NCBI GenBank assembly: GCA_030263275.1
Contig: SZOR01000037.1
Location: forward strand, 1-32,940
DNA from: DSNY01 sp016861185
Lineage (GTDB): Bacteria > Pseudomonadota > Gammaproteobacteria > Burkholderiales > Burkholderiaceae_F
DNA length: 32,940 bases
Direction of reading: 5' to 3'
Part shown: in pieces, positions 23,504-32,019 of the stretch
How positions within the stretch are numbered: position 1 is the stretch's first letter
Layout of the letters: each line of letters opens with the position of its first letter
Notes under the pieces: model-generated
What the model was told of the DNA's origin: nothing
Databases searched by the model: none
The model's input: the letters and a program-made list of their open reading frames with translations, nothing else
Position numbers and translations under genes: made by a program

Positions 23504-24664
23504 ATGTTCTTCCTGAAGCTCGTTCTCCGTAACGCTCTCCGCGCCAAGCTGCGCACGGTGCTGACCGTGCTCGGACTGGTGATCGCGCTGGTCGCGTTCG
23601 GGCTGCTGCAGACGGTCGTGAAGTCGTGGTACGCCGGCGCGGAGGCGGCCTCGAGCACGCGGCTGGTCACGCGCAACGCGATCTCGCTGGTGTTTCCGCT
23701 GCCGATCTACTACCGCGAGCGGATCCGTTCGCTCGAAGGCGTGCGCGGCGTGGCGGTGTCGAACTGGTTCGGCGGCATCTGGCGCGACGAGCGCAGCTTC
23801 TTCGCGCAGTTTGCGGTCGACTCGGCGAACTTCTTCGCGATGTATCCGGAGTTCCGCTTCAAAGCCGGGGAGTGGCAGGCCTACCTGCAGGACCGCCGCG
23901 GGGCGGCGATCGGACGCCAGCTCGCCGATCTGTACGGCTTCAAGGTCGGCGACCGGCTGCCGATCCGCGGCACGATCTACCCGGGCAACTGGGAGTTCAC
24001 GGTGCGGGCGATCTACGAAGGGCGCGACGAAACGACGATCACGCGCCAGATGTACTTCCACTACGACTACCTGAACGAGTTCGTCAAGCAGCGCTTCCCG
24101 CGCGGGGCCGACCGCGTCGGCGTTTTCGTCGTCGAGATCGACGACGCGGGCCGCGCGGCCGAGGTCGCGCGCGCGATCGACGCCGAGTTCGCCAACTCGC
24201 TCGCCGAGACGCTGACCGAAACCGAAAAGGCGTTCCAGCTTTCGTTCGTCGCGATGGTCGAGACGATCATCCAGGTGATCTCGGGCGTGAGCTTCGTCGT
24301 GATCCTGATCATCCTCGCGGTCGCCGCCAACACGATGGCGATGACGGCGCGCGAGCGGCTCGCCGAGTACGCGACGCTGAAGGCGCTCGGCTTCGGCCCG
24401 GCTTTCGTCGCGCGGCTGATCCTCGCCGAAAGCGTGGCCATCGCGCTGGCCGGCGGGCTGATCGCGCTCGTCGCCACGCCGGTCGTCGCCGCCGGCTTCT
24501 TCGAGTCGGTCGGCAAGAGCGTGTTCGCGCGCTTCGAGGTGCAGCCGGTCACCTTCGCCTGGCAGATGGCGGCCGCGCTGGCGGTTGGCGCGCTCGCGGC
24601 GCTGGTGCCGATGATCCGCTCGGCGAACGTGAGGATCGTCGACGGCCTGCGCCACGTCGGCTGA
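23504..24664 (+). CDS. FtsX/MacB-type ABC permease 1
   Basis: A 386-residue permease with the FtsX/MacB layout: one N-terminal membrane helix ('VLTVLGLVIALVAFGLLQTV'), a periplasmic domain of about 220 residues, then three C-terminal helices ('GVSFVVILIILAVAANTMAM', 'LAGGLIALVATPVVAAGFF', 'MAAALAVGALAALVPMIRSA'). The stretch 'ARERLAEYATLKALGFGPAF' between the first two of these is the family's conserved cytoplasmic loop. It would pair with the second permease to form a heterodimer driven by the upstream ATPase. The start codon ATG has no recognisable ribosome binding site because the repeat element abuts it. The second permease follows after 12 bp. Confidence 0.92.
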   Translation: MFFLKLVLRNALRAKLRTVLTVLGLVIALVAFGLLQTVVKSWYAGAEAASSTRLVTRNAISLVFPLPIYYRERIRSLEGVRGVAVSNWFGGIWRDERSFFAQFAVDSANFFAMYPEFRFKAGEWQAYLQDRRGAAIGRQLADLYGFKVGDRLPIRGTIYPGNWEFTVRAIYEGRDETTITRQMYFHYDYLNEFVKQRFPRGADRVGVFVVEIDDAGRAAEVARAIDAEFANSLAETLTETEKAFQLSFVAMVETIIQVISGVSFVVILIILAVAANTMAMTARERLAEYATLKALGFGPAFVARLILAESVAIALAGGLIALVATPVVAAGFFESVGKSVFARFEVQPVTFAWQMAAALAVGALAALVPMIRSANVRIVDGLRHVG

Positions 24665-24676
24665 CGGATCGGGGCG

Positions 24677-25846
24677 ATGCGACTGCCGCTCAGCTACATC
24701 GCGCGCAACCTGTGGGTGCGGCGGTTGACGACCGTGCTGACCGCCGGCGGCATGGCGCTCGTCGTGTTCGTGTTCGCCGCAGTGCTGATGCTCGACGCGG
24801 GTCTGAAGGCGACGCTGGTCGCGACCGGTTCGGACGCCAACGTGCTGCTCATCCGCAAGGGTGCGGAGACGGAGATCCAGAGCGGCATCGCGCGCGACCA
24901 GGCGGCGCTGATCGAAAGCCTGTCGCAGATCGCGCGCGACGCCGAAGGCCGGCCGCTCGTGTCGAAGGAAGTCGTCGTGCTGAACTCGCTGACCAAGGTC
25001 GACACGGGGCTGCGCAGCAACGTGCCGATCCGCGGCGTGCCGCCGGTCGGGCTCGCGCTGCGCCCGCAGGTGAAGATCGTCGCCGGCCGGATGTTCCGGC
25101 CCGGGTCGAACGAGATCGTCGTCGGCGCCGCGGTCGCGCGCCAGTTCGCCGGCGTGGAAATCGGCCGTTCGCTCGCATTCGTGCAGCGGCAATGGACGGT
25201 GGTCGGCGTGTTCGACGCCGGCCGCACGGCATTCGATTCGGAGATCTGGGGCGACGCCGAGCAGCTTCTGCAGGCGTTCCGCCGCTTCGGCGGCTTCTCT
25301 TCGGTGATCGCGCGGCTCGCCTCGCCCGACGCGTTCGATGCGCTGCGCGCGGCGATCGACGCCGACCCGCGGCTCACGGTCGAGGTCAAGCGCGAGCGGA
25401 AGTTCTACGAGGACCAGTCGCGCGCGCTGTCGAACTTCATCAGCTATCTCGGCATCACGCTGTCGGTGATCTTTTCGCTCGGCGCGATCATCGGCGCGGC
25501 GATCACGATGTATGCGGCGGTCGCCACCCGCACCGGCGAGATCGGCACGCTGCGCGCGCTCGGCTTCCGCCGCCGCTCGATCCTCGCGGCGTTCCTGCTC
25601 GAGTCGCTGCTGCTGGCGGCGGCCGGCGGCGTCGTGGGGCTGGTCGGCGCAACCTTCCTGCAGGCGATCACGATCTCGACGACCAACTTCCAGTCGTTCT
25701 CCGAGCTGGCTTTCTCCTTCGCGCTGACGCCGCGCATCGTCGTCGACAGCCTGGTCTTCGCGCTCGTGATGGGGCTCGTCGGCGGCGTGCTGCCCGCGGT
25801 CAAGGCGAGCCGGATGAAGATCGTCGACGCGCTGCGCGCCGACTGA
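24677..25846 (+). CDS. FtsX/MacB-type ABC permease 2
   Basis: A 389-residue permease of the same family as its neighbour: N-terminal helix 'VLTAGGMALVVFVFAAVLML', periplasmic domain to about residue 250, and three C-terminal helices ('LSVIFSLGAIIGAAITMYAA', 'ESLLLAAAGGVVGLVGATFL', 'VVDSLVFALVMGLVGGVLPA'). The loop 'TRTGEIGTLRALGFRRRSIL' and the end 'KASRMKIVDALRAD' are typical. The ATG has a GGATCGGGG stretch just before it as a possible ribosome binding site. It closes the four-gene exporter. Its stop lies one base from the stop of the convergent DUF2339 gene, leaving no room for a terminator. Confidence 0.92.
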   Translation: MRLPLSYIARNLWVRRLTTVLTAGGMALVVFVFAAVLMLDAGLKATLVATGSDANVLLIRKGAETEIQSGIARDQAALIESLSQIARDAEGRPLVSKEVVVLNSLTKVDTGLRSNVPIRGVPPVGLALRPQVKIVAGRMFRPGSNEIVVGAAVARQFAGVEIGRSLAFVQRQWTVVGVFDAGRTAFDSEIWGDAEQLLQAFRRFGGFSSVIARLASPDAFDALRAAIDADPRLTVEVKRERKFYEDQSRALSNFISYLGITLSVIFSLGAIIGAAITMYAAVATRTGEIGTLRALGFRRRSILAAFLLESLLLAAAGGVVGLVGATFLQAITISTTNFQSFSELAFSFALTPRIVVDSLVFALVMGLVGGVLPAVKASRMKIVDALRAD

Positions 25847-25847
25847 T

Positions 25848-28139
25848 TCAGCCGCTCGCCGGTTCGCGTTCGTCGCGCGGCGGGAAGGGCGCCAGCCATG
25901 CGACGCAGAGGAAGACGAGCCCCGCGGCGATCAGCGCGACGATGTTGCCGAGTTCGCCGAGCGAACCGAAGTCGAAGAGCACCAGCTTGACCGCGGCGGC
26001 GACGAGCAGCGACGCGCCGGCAAGCCAGGTCGCGCGCGAGCGCACGTGCGCGCTCCAAGCGGCGAGCCCGCCGCCCGCCACCGCCCAGGTCAGCGAGACG
26101 ACGGCCGGCAGCTTCATCCGCACGAGGTCGAGCACGGTCAGCACCGCGCGTTCGGGGCCGAACAGCCGCAGCAGCGTGGCCTGCGTTACGAGCGCGATGC
26201 CGGCGACCAGCAACGCGCCGAGCGCGCGCGCATGCGGGCGTTCGCGCGCCAACGCGCTCGCGGTGGCCGCGCCGAGGACGGCGAGCCCGCCGCCCTCGAC
26301 CAGCACGGCCCACAAGGTCCGCTCGATCCGCACGAGTGTCGATGCGGCGATCGCCAGCGCGGCGAGCGCCGCGGCGACCGGTACCACCGTTTCGTCCCAG
26401 CTCGCGCTGCGTGCGTTTGCCAGCCGTGCCAGCACCTGCGCGGCGAAGGTCGCGGCGATCAGACCCGCGGCGACGAAATACGCGCTGCGCGGCGCGAGCG
26501 CGGCCTCGAGCGCGATCAGCCAGGGCGCGGCAAGCAACGGCAGCGCCGCGAGCGCGAGCGCGGTCGTTGCGTCGAGCGGCTCCGCGCGGCGCGCCGTGGC
26601 CCAGGCGAGCGCGGCGGCCGTGAGCGGCGCAGCGACGACGCCGACGCGCAGCCAGTTCAATTCGGCGCTCCACGCGGCCCAGGTGGCGGTCGCCAGCAGC
26701 AGCGCGAGCAGCACGGCGACGACGCCGGCGCGCACGCCGGCCCTGGCGTACAGCAGCGCGTAAGCGAGCGCGGCGCCGCAGACCGCGGCGAAGACGTACT
26801 GCGGCAACGCTTCGAGGTTCAGCCGCAGCAGCTCGGCGACCAGCGCGAGCAGCGCCCACGCGATCGCGGCGACCGAAAAGACGTTCGCGTAGTCGAGCGC
26901 GCGGCGCCGGGCGATCGATCCCGCCGCGCCGAGCAGCGCCGCGGCCGCGAGCCGTTCGGCAAAGTTGCGGTTGGCGAAGACCGCGCCCGCCGTGCCGTCG
27001 AGCACCGAGCCGAACACGTGCAGCGTCGCGAGCGCGCCGATTGCGAAGCAGACGAATTCCTGCGCTTCGCGGCCGAAGCCGAGCCGCGGCGCGGCGGCAA
27101 GCAACACGACCGCCGCGCCGAGTGCGACCAGCGTCCATGGCACGTCGCGCAGCGCGAGCAGCAGGGCGGCCGCAAGCAGCAGTGCGCCGATCGCGCCGTG
27201 CACGGCTGCGCCCGGACGCCGCAGCGCGCGCAGCACGAACGCGGCGACGACCCATATCGCCGCCAGCGCGGCGAGTCCGAGTGAGCCTTCGATGTCGATG
27301 CGCGGCGCGATCGCCAGCGTCAGCGCGGCGGCGACGAGCGGCAGCAGCGCGCGGTAGGCGAGGTCGGCGTGCACCTGCCAGCGCGCGGCGAGCGCGCGCG
27401 ACTCGGCGACGGGCATCGCCACGTGCAGCGCGACGAGTACCAGCAGCAGCGGCTGCATCGTCGCGTAGTACGCGGGCTGGTAGTACGCGCGCGTCCAGCC
27501 GAAGAACAGTCCGCCCGCGAGCGTGAACAGGAAGCTCAGGTGGATCAGCGCGCGCCAGCCGCGCGCGCGCACCAACAGCAGCGCGAACGCCGACGCGGCG
27601 ACGTAGTAGCCGTAGACGGCGGCCGGCGACGGCGCACCGAACGCGAACGCCGGCGCGACAAAGGCACCGGCCAGCGCGAGCACCGCGACCGACAGCGCAT
27701 GGGCCTGCGTCGCGAACACGCCGGCGGCGATCGAAACCATCGCCATCGCCGCGAGCGCCTGCACGCTCTCGACGTAGCCGAACAGCGCGTAGGCGCTGTA
27801 CGCGGTCAGGTACAGCGTGGCGAACGCCGCACCGGCCAGCGCGAGATGCAGCGCGCGCTGCACCGACGCGCGCAACGCGAACGACGCGCCGCCGAGCACG
27901 AACGCGGCGACGAGCCCGCTCGCGAGCTTCGCCGCCGGTGCGACCTGCAGGTTCAGCAGCGCGTAACGCAGCAGCGCGCCGACCCCGAGGATCAGCAGTC
28001 CCGCACCGACCTTGGCCGGCCAGTTGCCGTGCGTGAGCCAGCGCCACAGGCCGAGCGGCTGCGCGCCGCGCGGCGTTTCGTAGGCGAGCAGTGCGGCGAA
28101 CAGCAGCGCGATCGAAGCGAAGAAGGCCAGCGCAATCAT
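25848..28139 (-). CDS. DUF2339-family polytopic membrane protein
   Basis: A 763-residue, very hydrophobic protein with about 20 or more predicted membrane segments. It matches the DUF2339 pattern: near the N-terminus 'GNWPAKVGAGLLILGVGALL' then 'RYALLNLQVAPAAKLASGLV', and at the C-terminus 'VKLVLFDFGSLGELGNIVAL'. The function of the family is unknown. I start it at the ATG at 28139 ('MIALAFFASIALLF') because the 33-residue upstream extension is hydrophilic and unlike the family. Many family members have a longer hydrophilic N-terminus before the first helices; here it is short. A CACCCG-CAG-CGGGTG hairpin (28149-28163) lies just upstream of the start and there is no good ribosome binding site. 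It is convergent with the exporter operon. Confidence 0.85.
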   Translation of the reverse strand: MIALAFFASIALLFAALLAYETPRGAQPLGLWRWLTHGNWPAKVGAGLLILGVGALLRYALLNLQVAPAAKLASGLVAAFVLGGASFALRASVQRALHLALAGAAFATLYLTAYSAYALFGYVESVQALAAMAMVSIAAGVFATQAHALSVAVLALAGAFVAPAFAFGAPSPAAVYGYYVAASAFALLLVRARGWRALIHLSFLFTLAGGLFFGWTRAYYQPAYYATMQPLLLVLVALHVAMPVAESRALAARWQVHADLAYRALLPLVAAALTLAIAPRIDIEGSLGLAALAAIWVVAAFVLRALRRPGAAVHGAIGALLLAAALLLALRDVPWTLVALGAAVVLLAAAPRLGFGREAQEFVCFAIGALATLHVFGSVLDGTAGAVFANRNFAERLAAAALLGAAGSIARRRALDYANVFSVAAIAWALLALVAELLRLNLEALPQYVFAAVCGAALAYALLYARAGVRAGVVAVLLALLLATATWAAWSAELNWLRVGVVAAPLTAAALAWATARRAEPLDATTALALAALPLLAAPWLIALEAALAPRSAYFVAAGLIAATFAAQVLARLANARSASWDETVVPVAAALAALAIAASTLVRIERTLWAVLVEGGGLAVLGAATASALARERPHARALGALLVAGIALVTQATLLRLFGPERAVLTVLDLVRMKLPAVVSLTWAVAGGGLAAWSAHVRSRATWLAGASLLVAAAVKLVLFDFGSLGELGNIVALIAAGLVFLCVAWLAPFPPRDEREPASG

Positions 28140-28318
28140 CGTCGTTTGCACCCGCAGCGGGTGTCCGGAGTCGAGGTGCGGCGATTGTTCGCCGCGAAAC
28201 GAAGCCGGCTCCAGCGCGCAGACAGCAGGTATCGACACGCGCTACCGCGCGTCGCGGCCTGCGCCACGGCGTGTTCGTCGATTGAAGCGCCACGCAGCCG
28301 CGCGGAGCATCCGTCGCA

Positions 28319-28332
28319 CGGGCATGTGCCCG
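28319..28332. promoter_or_regulatory. 14-bp palindrome upstream of lipoprotein gene
   Basis: CGGGCA-TG-TGCCCG is a perfect 6-2-6 palindrome ending 17 bases before the lipoprotein ATG and five bases before its ribosome binding site. It may be an operator half-site pair or a small hairpin gating translation. Its function is not shown. Confidence 0.35.
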
Positions 28333-28349
28333 GGCCTCAGGAGGAAACG

Positions 28350-28814
28350 ATGGAATCGCGAATCGCTTCGACCGCACTGCGCGCAGGGGTTGCGTTGGTC
28401 GCGGCGGCAACCGCCGGCTGCGTCGTCGTACCGGTCAATCCCGACGGCAGCATCTATCAAGGGCCGGTCGCCGCGTATCCGGCGGTGGCGGTGCCGGCGG
28501 CGCCGACGAGCCTCACGCTGCCGGTCCGCCTTTATCCGACCAACGAGCTGGCCGCGGCGACCGGCATGGTGAGCGGCACCGTCGTCAACAACCTGAACGG
28601 CAAGGGCACGTTCACGCTGAACGTCGGCGGCGAAACGATGTCGGGCGAGGCCACGCGCAGCGGCGGCGCGACGAGCCGGCAGGGGGTCGCCAATGCGTTC
28701 GGCGCGCGCGGCAGCTACGCGAACTGCCAGTACACGATGAACACGAACGCGCAAGGCACCGGCCGCTGCACCTTCTCCAACGGCGCGACTTACCAGCTGC
28801 ACATCGGCGGCTAG
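28350..28814 (+). CDS. small predicted lipoprotein
   Basis: A 154-residue exported protein. The N-terminus has a type II signal with lipobox 'ATAGC', so Cys24 would be lipidated. The mature part is Pro/Ala/Val-rich, then Gly/Thr/Asn-rich ('GKGTFTLNVGGETMSGEATR'), suggesting a beta-rich domain. The two later Cys residues, in 'GSYANCQYTM' and 'GTGRCTFSNGATYQL', could form a disulfide. The ATG has a strong CAGGAGGA ribosome binding site. A hairpin begins on the base after its stop, so it is probably a single-gene unit. I do not recognise the family; an envelope role is inferred only from the signal. Confidence 0.8.
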   Translation: MESRIASTALRAGVALVAAATAGCVVVPVNPDGSIYQGPVAAYPAVAVPAAPTSLTLPVRLYPTNELAAATGMVSGTVVNNLNGKGTFTLNVGGETMSGEATRSGGATSRQGVANAFGARGSYANCQYTMNTNAQGTGRCTFSNGATYQLHIGG

Positions 28815-28836
28815 GCGCCGCCCGTGCGCGCGGCGC
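28815..28836 (+). terminator. hairpin directly after lipoprotein stop
   Basis: GCGCCGC (28815-28821), an 8-base loop and GCGGCGC (28830-28836) form a perfect 7-bp stem beginning on the base after the TAG. There is no T-run. It probably protects or ends the lipoprotein message. Confidence 0.5.
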
Positions 28837-28901
28837 GCAGCCGCGGGTATGCTTGTCGCCCGGGTCGAATGCCAAACACAACGCCTCCCGTGGAGATGAG
28901 C

Positions 28902-29870
28902 ATGAAACGCCGTGAGTTTTCGCTCGCCGCGCTCGGCGCGGCGAGCGCGCTGCAGTTCCCGCTGATCCGCGCCGTGCACGCGCAGTCGCTCGGCACGCTA
29001 AAGATGATGATTCCGGCCAACCCGGGCGGCGGCTGGGATCAGACCGGTCGCGCGTTGGCGGCCGCGATGCAGGCGGCGAAGGTCGTGCAGTCGGTCCAGT
29101 TCGACAACAAGGGCGGCGCGGCCGGAACGATCGGACTGGCGCAGTTCGTCAATGCGGCGAAAGGCGATCCGCACGCGGTGCTGATCGGCGGCATGGTGAT
29201 GGTCGGCGGCATCATCCTGAACAAGTCGCCGGTCGATCTTTCGATGGTCACGCCGATCGCCCGTCTGACCAGCGAATACGAGGTGATCGTCGTCCCGGCC
29301 AACTCGCCGCACAAGACGATGGGCGACCTGGTCAAGGCGTTCAAGGCGGATCCGGGCAAGGTCGCGTGGGGAGGCGGCTCGGCCGGCGGCACCGACCATA
29401 TCCTGATCGGGCTGATCGCGAAGGCGGTCGGCGCCGATCCGGCGAAGATCAACTACGTGCCCTTCAAGGGCGGCGGCGAGGCGATCGCGGCGATCGTCGG
29501 CGGCCACGTCGCGGCCGGCGTGTCCGGGCTCGGAGAGTTCGCCGAGCACATCAAGGCCGGCCGCATGCGCGCGCTCGCGGTGTCTTCGCCCGAACGGCTC
29601 GAGGGGATCCCGACGCTGAAGGAGCAAGGCATCGACGTCGTGCTCGGCAACTGGCGCGGTATCTTCGCCGCGCCGGGCATCACGGCCGCGCAGCGCGATG
29701 CGCTGATCGCGGCGGTCCGGACGGCGACCGAGTCGGCAGCGTGGAAGGACACGCTCGCGCGACTCGGCTGGGACGCGTGGTTCCTGGCCGGCGACGACTT
29801 CAAGAAGTTCCTCGACGACGACGTCAAGCGCATCGGCGCGATCATCGATTCGCTCGGGCTGAAGAAGTAG
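28902..29870 (+). CDS. tctC: tripartite tricarboxylate transporter substrate-binding protein (TctC family)
   Basis: A 322-residue periplasmic binding protein. The signal 'MKRREFSLAALGAASALQF' has a twin-arginine 'RREFSLA' motif, so Tat export is plausible. The mature protein has the family features 'LKMMIPANPGGGWDQTGRAL', 'NKGGAAGTIGLAQFV', 'YVPFKGGGEAIAAIVGGHVA' and 'GNWRGIFAAPGI'. These proteins capture carboxylates or other small acids for the TctAB pump; the ligand cannot be read from sequence. I chose the ATG at 28902, with TGGAGA five bases upstream, over one two codons earlier. tctB follows after 4 bp. Confidence 0.93.
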   Translation: MKRREFSLAALGAASALQFPLIRAVHAQSLGTLKMMIPANPGGGWDQTGRALAAAMQAAKVVQSVQFDNKGGAAGTIGLAQFVNAAKGDPHAVLIGGMVMVGGIILNKSPVDLSMVTPIARLTSEYEVIVVPANSPHKTMGDLVKAFKADPGKVAWGGGSAGGTDHILIGLIAKAVGADPAKINYVPFKGGGEAIAAIVGGHVAAGVSGLGEFAEHIKAGRMRALAVSSPERLEGIPTLKEQGIDVVLGNWRGIFAAPGITAAQRDALIAAVRTATESAAWKDTLARLGWDAWFLAGDDFKKFLDDDVKRIGAIIDSLGLKK

Positions 29871-29874
29871 CGCG

Positions 29875-30387
29875 ATGCCGCCCGTGCGTCGTGGGGCGCG
29901 CGCCGAGCTCGTGCTTTCGCTCGGCGTGCTGGCGCTCGGCATCGCCGCGGCGGTCGTCGCGTGGCGGCTGCCGGAGGCAGGCGGGTATGCGCGCATCGGC
30001 CCGAACTTCGTTCCGAAGCTCGTCGCCGGCGGGCTGATCCTGCTCGGGATCTGGCTGCTGGTGGAACGCTTCACCGGCGGCTGGCGTTCGCCCGTCGCCG
30101 ACGATGCGGCCGAGCGCGGCGAACATCCCTTCGTGCCGCAAGCGTTCGGCTGGATCAGCGCGGGGCTGTTCGCGCAGATGGCGCTGATCAACACGGCGGG
30201 CTTCGTGCTCGCGGCGGGGGTGCTTTTCGTCTGCGTGGCGCGCGGCTTCGGCAGCCGGCGCTGGTTGCGGGATCTCGCCGTCGGCGTGGCGTTCGGGTTC
30301 GCGATCTTCGCGTTCTTCGTGTACCTGCTGAACGTCAATCTGCCGGCGGGCTGGCTGAAGCCGCTGCTCGGCGCCGCGGGCACATGA
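29875..30387 (+). CDS. tctB: tripartite tricarboxylate transporter small membrane subunit (TctB family)
   Basis: A 170-residue membrane protein with four predicted helices ('LVLSLGVLALGIAAAVVAWR', 'KLVAGGLILLGIWLLV', 'GLFAQMALINTAGFVLAAGV', 'LAVGVAFGFAIFAFFVYLLN'). The 'YARIGPNFVPKLVAGGL' segment after the first helix is characteristic of TctB. It forms the small integral subunit that works with TctA and the binding protein. It starts 4 bp after tctC and its stop overlaps the tctA ATG by four bases, so the operon is tightly coupled. Confidence 0.92.
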   Translation: MPPVRRGARAELVLSLGVLALGIAAAVVAWRLPEAGGYARIGPNFVPKLVAGGLILLGIWLLVERFTGGWRSPVADDAAERGEHPFVPQAFGWISAGLFAQMALINTAGFVLAAGVLFVCVARGFGSRRWLRDLAVGVAFGFAIFAFFVYLLNVNLPAGWLKPLLGAAGT

Positions 30388-31904
30388 GCGAGACCTTCAG
30401 CGCGCTGGTTGCGGGATTCGGTGTCGCGCTGGCGCCGCTCAACCTGCTGTGGGGATTCGTCGGCGTCACGCTCGGCACTGCGGTCGGCGTATTGCCCGGC
30501 GTGGGCCCGGCGCTGACGGTGGCGATGCTGCTGCCGCTGACGGTCAAACTCGACCCGACCGGCGCCTTGATCATGTTCGCGGGCATCTACTACGGCGCGA
30601 TGTACGGCGGATCGACGACGACGATCCTGCTGAACACGCCGGGCGAGTCCGGCTCGATCGCGACCGCGCTCGAGGGCAACCGGATGGCCAGGCGCGGCCG
30701 CGCGGGGCCGGCGCTGGCGACGGCGGCGATCGGCTCTTTCGTCGCGGGAACGATCGCGACCGTGCTGCTGACGCTGCTCGCGCCGGTGATCGTCGAGGTG
30801 GCGCTGAAGTTCGGACCGACCGAGTACTTCGCGTTGATGGTGTTCGCTTTCGTCACCGTCGCCGCCGTGCTCGGCGCATCGACGGTACGCGGGCTGACGG
30901 CGCTTTTCGTCGGGCTGCTGCTCGGGCTGGTCGGCATCGACGAGCAGACCGGACAGATGCGCTTCGCTTTCGGCGTGCCCGAGCTGCTCGACGGCATCGA
31001 CGTCGTCGTGCTCGCGGTCGGTTTGTTCGCGGTCGGAGAGGCGCTGTACGTCGCCGCTTACCAGAGCCGGGTCCGCGAAGAGATGGAGAAGATGTCGGGC
31101 TCGCTGTGGATGTCGCGCGCCGACTGGCGCCGTTCGTGGCCGGCGTGGCTGCGCGCGACTGCGATCGGCTTTCCGTTCGGCACGATCCCGGCCGGCGGCG
31201 CGGAGATCCCGACGTTCCTGTCGTACGCGACCGAAAAGAAGCTCAGCAAGCACCCGGACGAATTCGGCCACGGCGCGATCGAAGGCGTGGCCGGACCCGA
31301 GGCGGCCAACAACGCGGCCGCCACCGGCGTGCTTGTGCCGCTGCTGACGCTCGGCATTCCGACCTCGGCGACCGCGGCGATCCTGCTCGCGGCCTTCCAG
31401 AACTACGGATTGCAGCCGGGCCCGCTGCTGTTCCAGACGCAGGGCGCGCTCGTCTGGGGCCTGATCGCGAGCCTGTACGTCGGCAACGTGTTGCTGCTGG
31501 TGCTGAACCTGCCGCTGATCGGCCTGTGGGTCAGGGTTCTGACGATCCCCAAGCCGCTGCTGTACGGCGGCATTCTGGTGTTCGCGACACTCGGCGCCTA
31601 CAGCCTGCACCAGTCGGTGGTCGATCTGGTCACGCTTTACGTGTTCGGGTTGCTCGGCTTCCTGATGCGGCGCTGGGGCTTTCCCGTCGCACCGGCGGTC
31701 ATCGGGCTGATCCTCGGGCCGCTGGCGGAATCGCAGTTCCGGCGGGCGCTCGCGATCAGCCAGGGCGATCCTTCGGTGTTCTTGACGCATCCGATCTCGG
31801 CGGCGCTGCTGGCGCTGACCGCGCTGCTGGTGCTCGTGCCCTGGCTCGTCAAGGTGCGGCGCGAGTGGCGCGCGCGCCGTTCGTCCGCGCCGACGCGCGG
31901 TTGA
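30384..31904 (+). CDS. tctA: tripartite tricarboxylate transporter large membrane subunit (TctA family)
   Basis: A 506-residue polytopic membrane protein, the large transport subunit. The family signature is clear: 'GVTLGTAVGVLPGVGPALTV', 'GIYYGAMYGGSTTTILLNTP', 'GESGSIATALEGNRMARRGR', then 'GAIEGVAGPEAANNAAATGV' and 'PLLTLGIPTSATAAILLAA', about 11-12 helices in all. It would use an ion gradient to import the solute delivered by TctC. Length is normal. The start overlaps tctB (ATGA). A large nested hairpin follows 23 bp after the stop. Confidence 0.95.
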   Translation: MSETFSALVAGFGVALAPLNLLWGFVGVTLGTAVGVLPGVGPALTVAMLLPLTVKLDPTGALIMFAGIYYGAMYGGSTTTILLNTPGESGSIATALEGNRMARRGRAGPALATAAIGSFVAGTIATVLLTLLAPVIVEVALKFGPTEYFALMVFAFVTVAAVLGASTVRGLTALFVGLLLGLVGIDEQTGQMRFAFGVPELLDGIDVVVLAVGLFAVGEALYVAAYQSRVREEMEKMSGSLWMSRADWRRSWPAWLRATAIGFPFGTIPAGGAEIPTFLSYATEKKLSKHPDEFGHGAIEGVAGPEAANNAAATGVLVPLLTLGIPTSATAAILLAAFQNYGLQPGPLLFQTQGALVWGLIASLYVGNVLLLVLNLPLIGLWVRVLTIPKPLLYGGILVFATLGAYSLHQSVVDLVTLYVFGLLGFLMRRWGFPVAPAVIGLILGPLAESQFRRALAISQGDPSVFLTHPISAALLALTALLVLVPWLVKVRREWRARRSSAPTRG

Positions 31905-31927
31905 ACCGCTTGGTCGGCGCGCGCGCC

Positions 31928-31973
31928 GCGGATTCTTCGGCTTCGCGGGCAGAAGCCCGCCGCTAGAATCCGC
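31928..31973. terminator. nested inverted repeat after tctA
   Basis: An outer 9-bp stem GCGGATTCT (31928-31936) / AGAATCCGC (31965-31973) encloses an inner 6-bp stem GCGGGC-AGAA-GCCCGC (31945-31960). Both stems are perfect. It probably ends the tct transcript. The right outer arm also overlaps TAGAAT (31964-31969), a good -10 box for the following hydrolase gene, although I see no matching -35 element. Confidence 0.55.
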
Positions 31974-32019
31974 CCCAAAGTCATCCGCAGGCCCGTTGCC
32001 GGCGTTGTCGCAGTTCCCC

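Noticed and set aside
23626..26763. A 1045-codon open frame on the plus strand across both permeases and DUF2339
   Set aside because: It is a different frame of genes with clear membrane-protein patterns, and its Arg/Ala-rich product is implausible.
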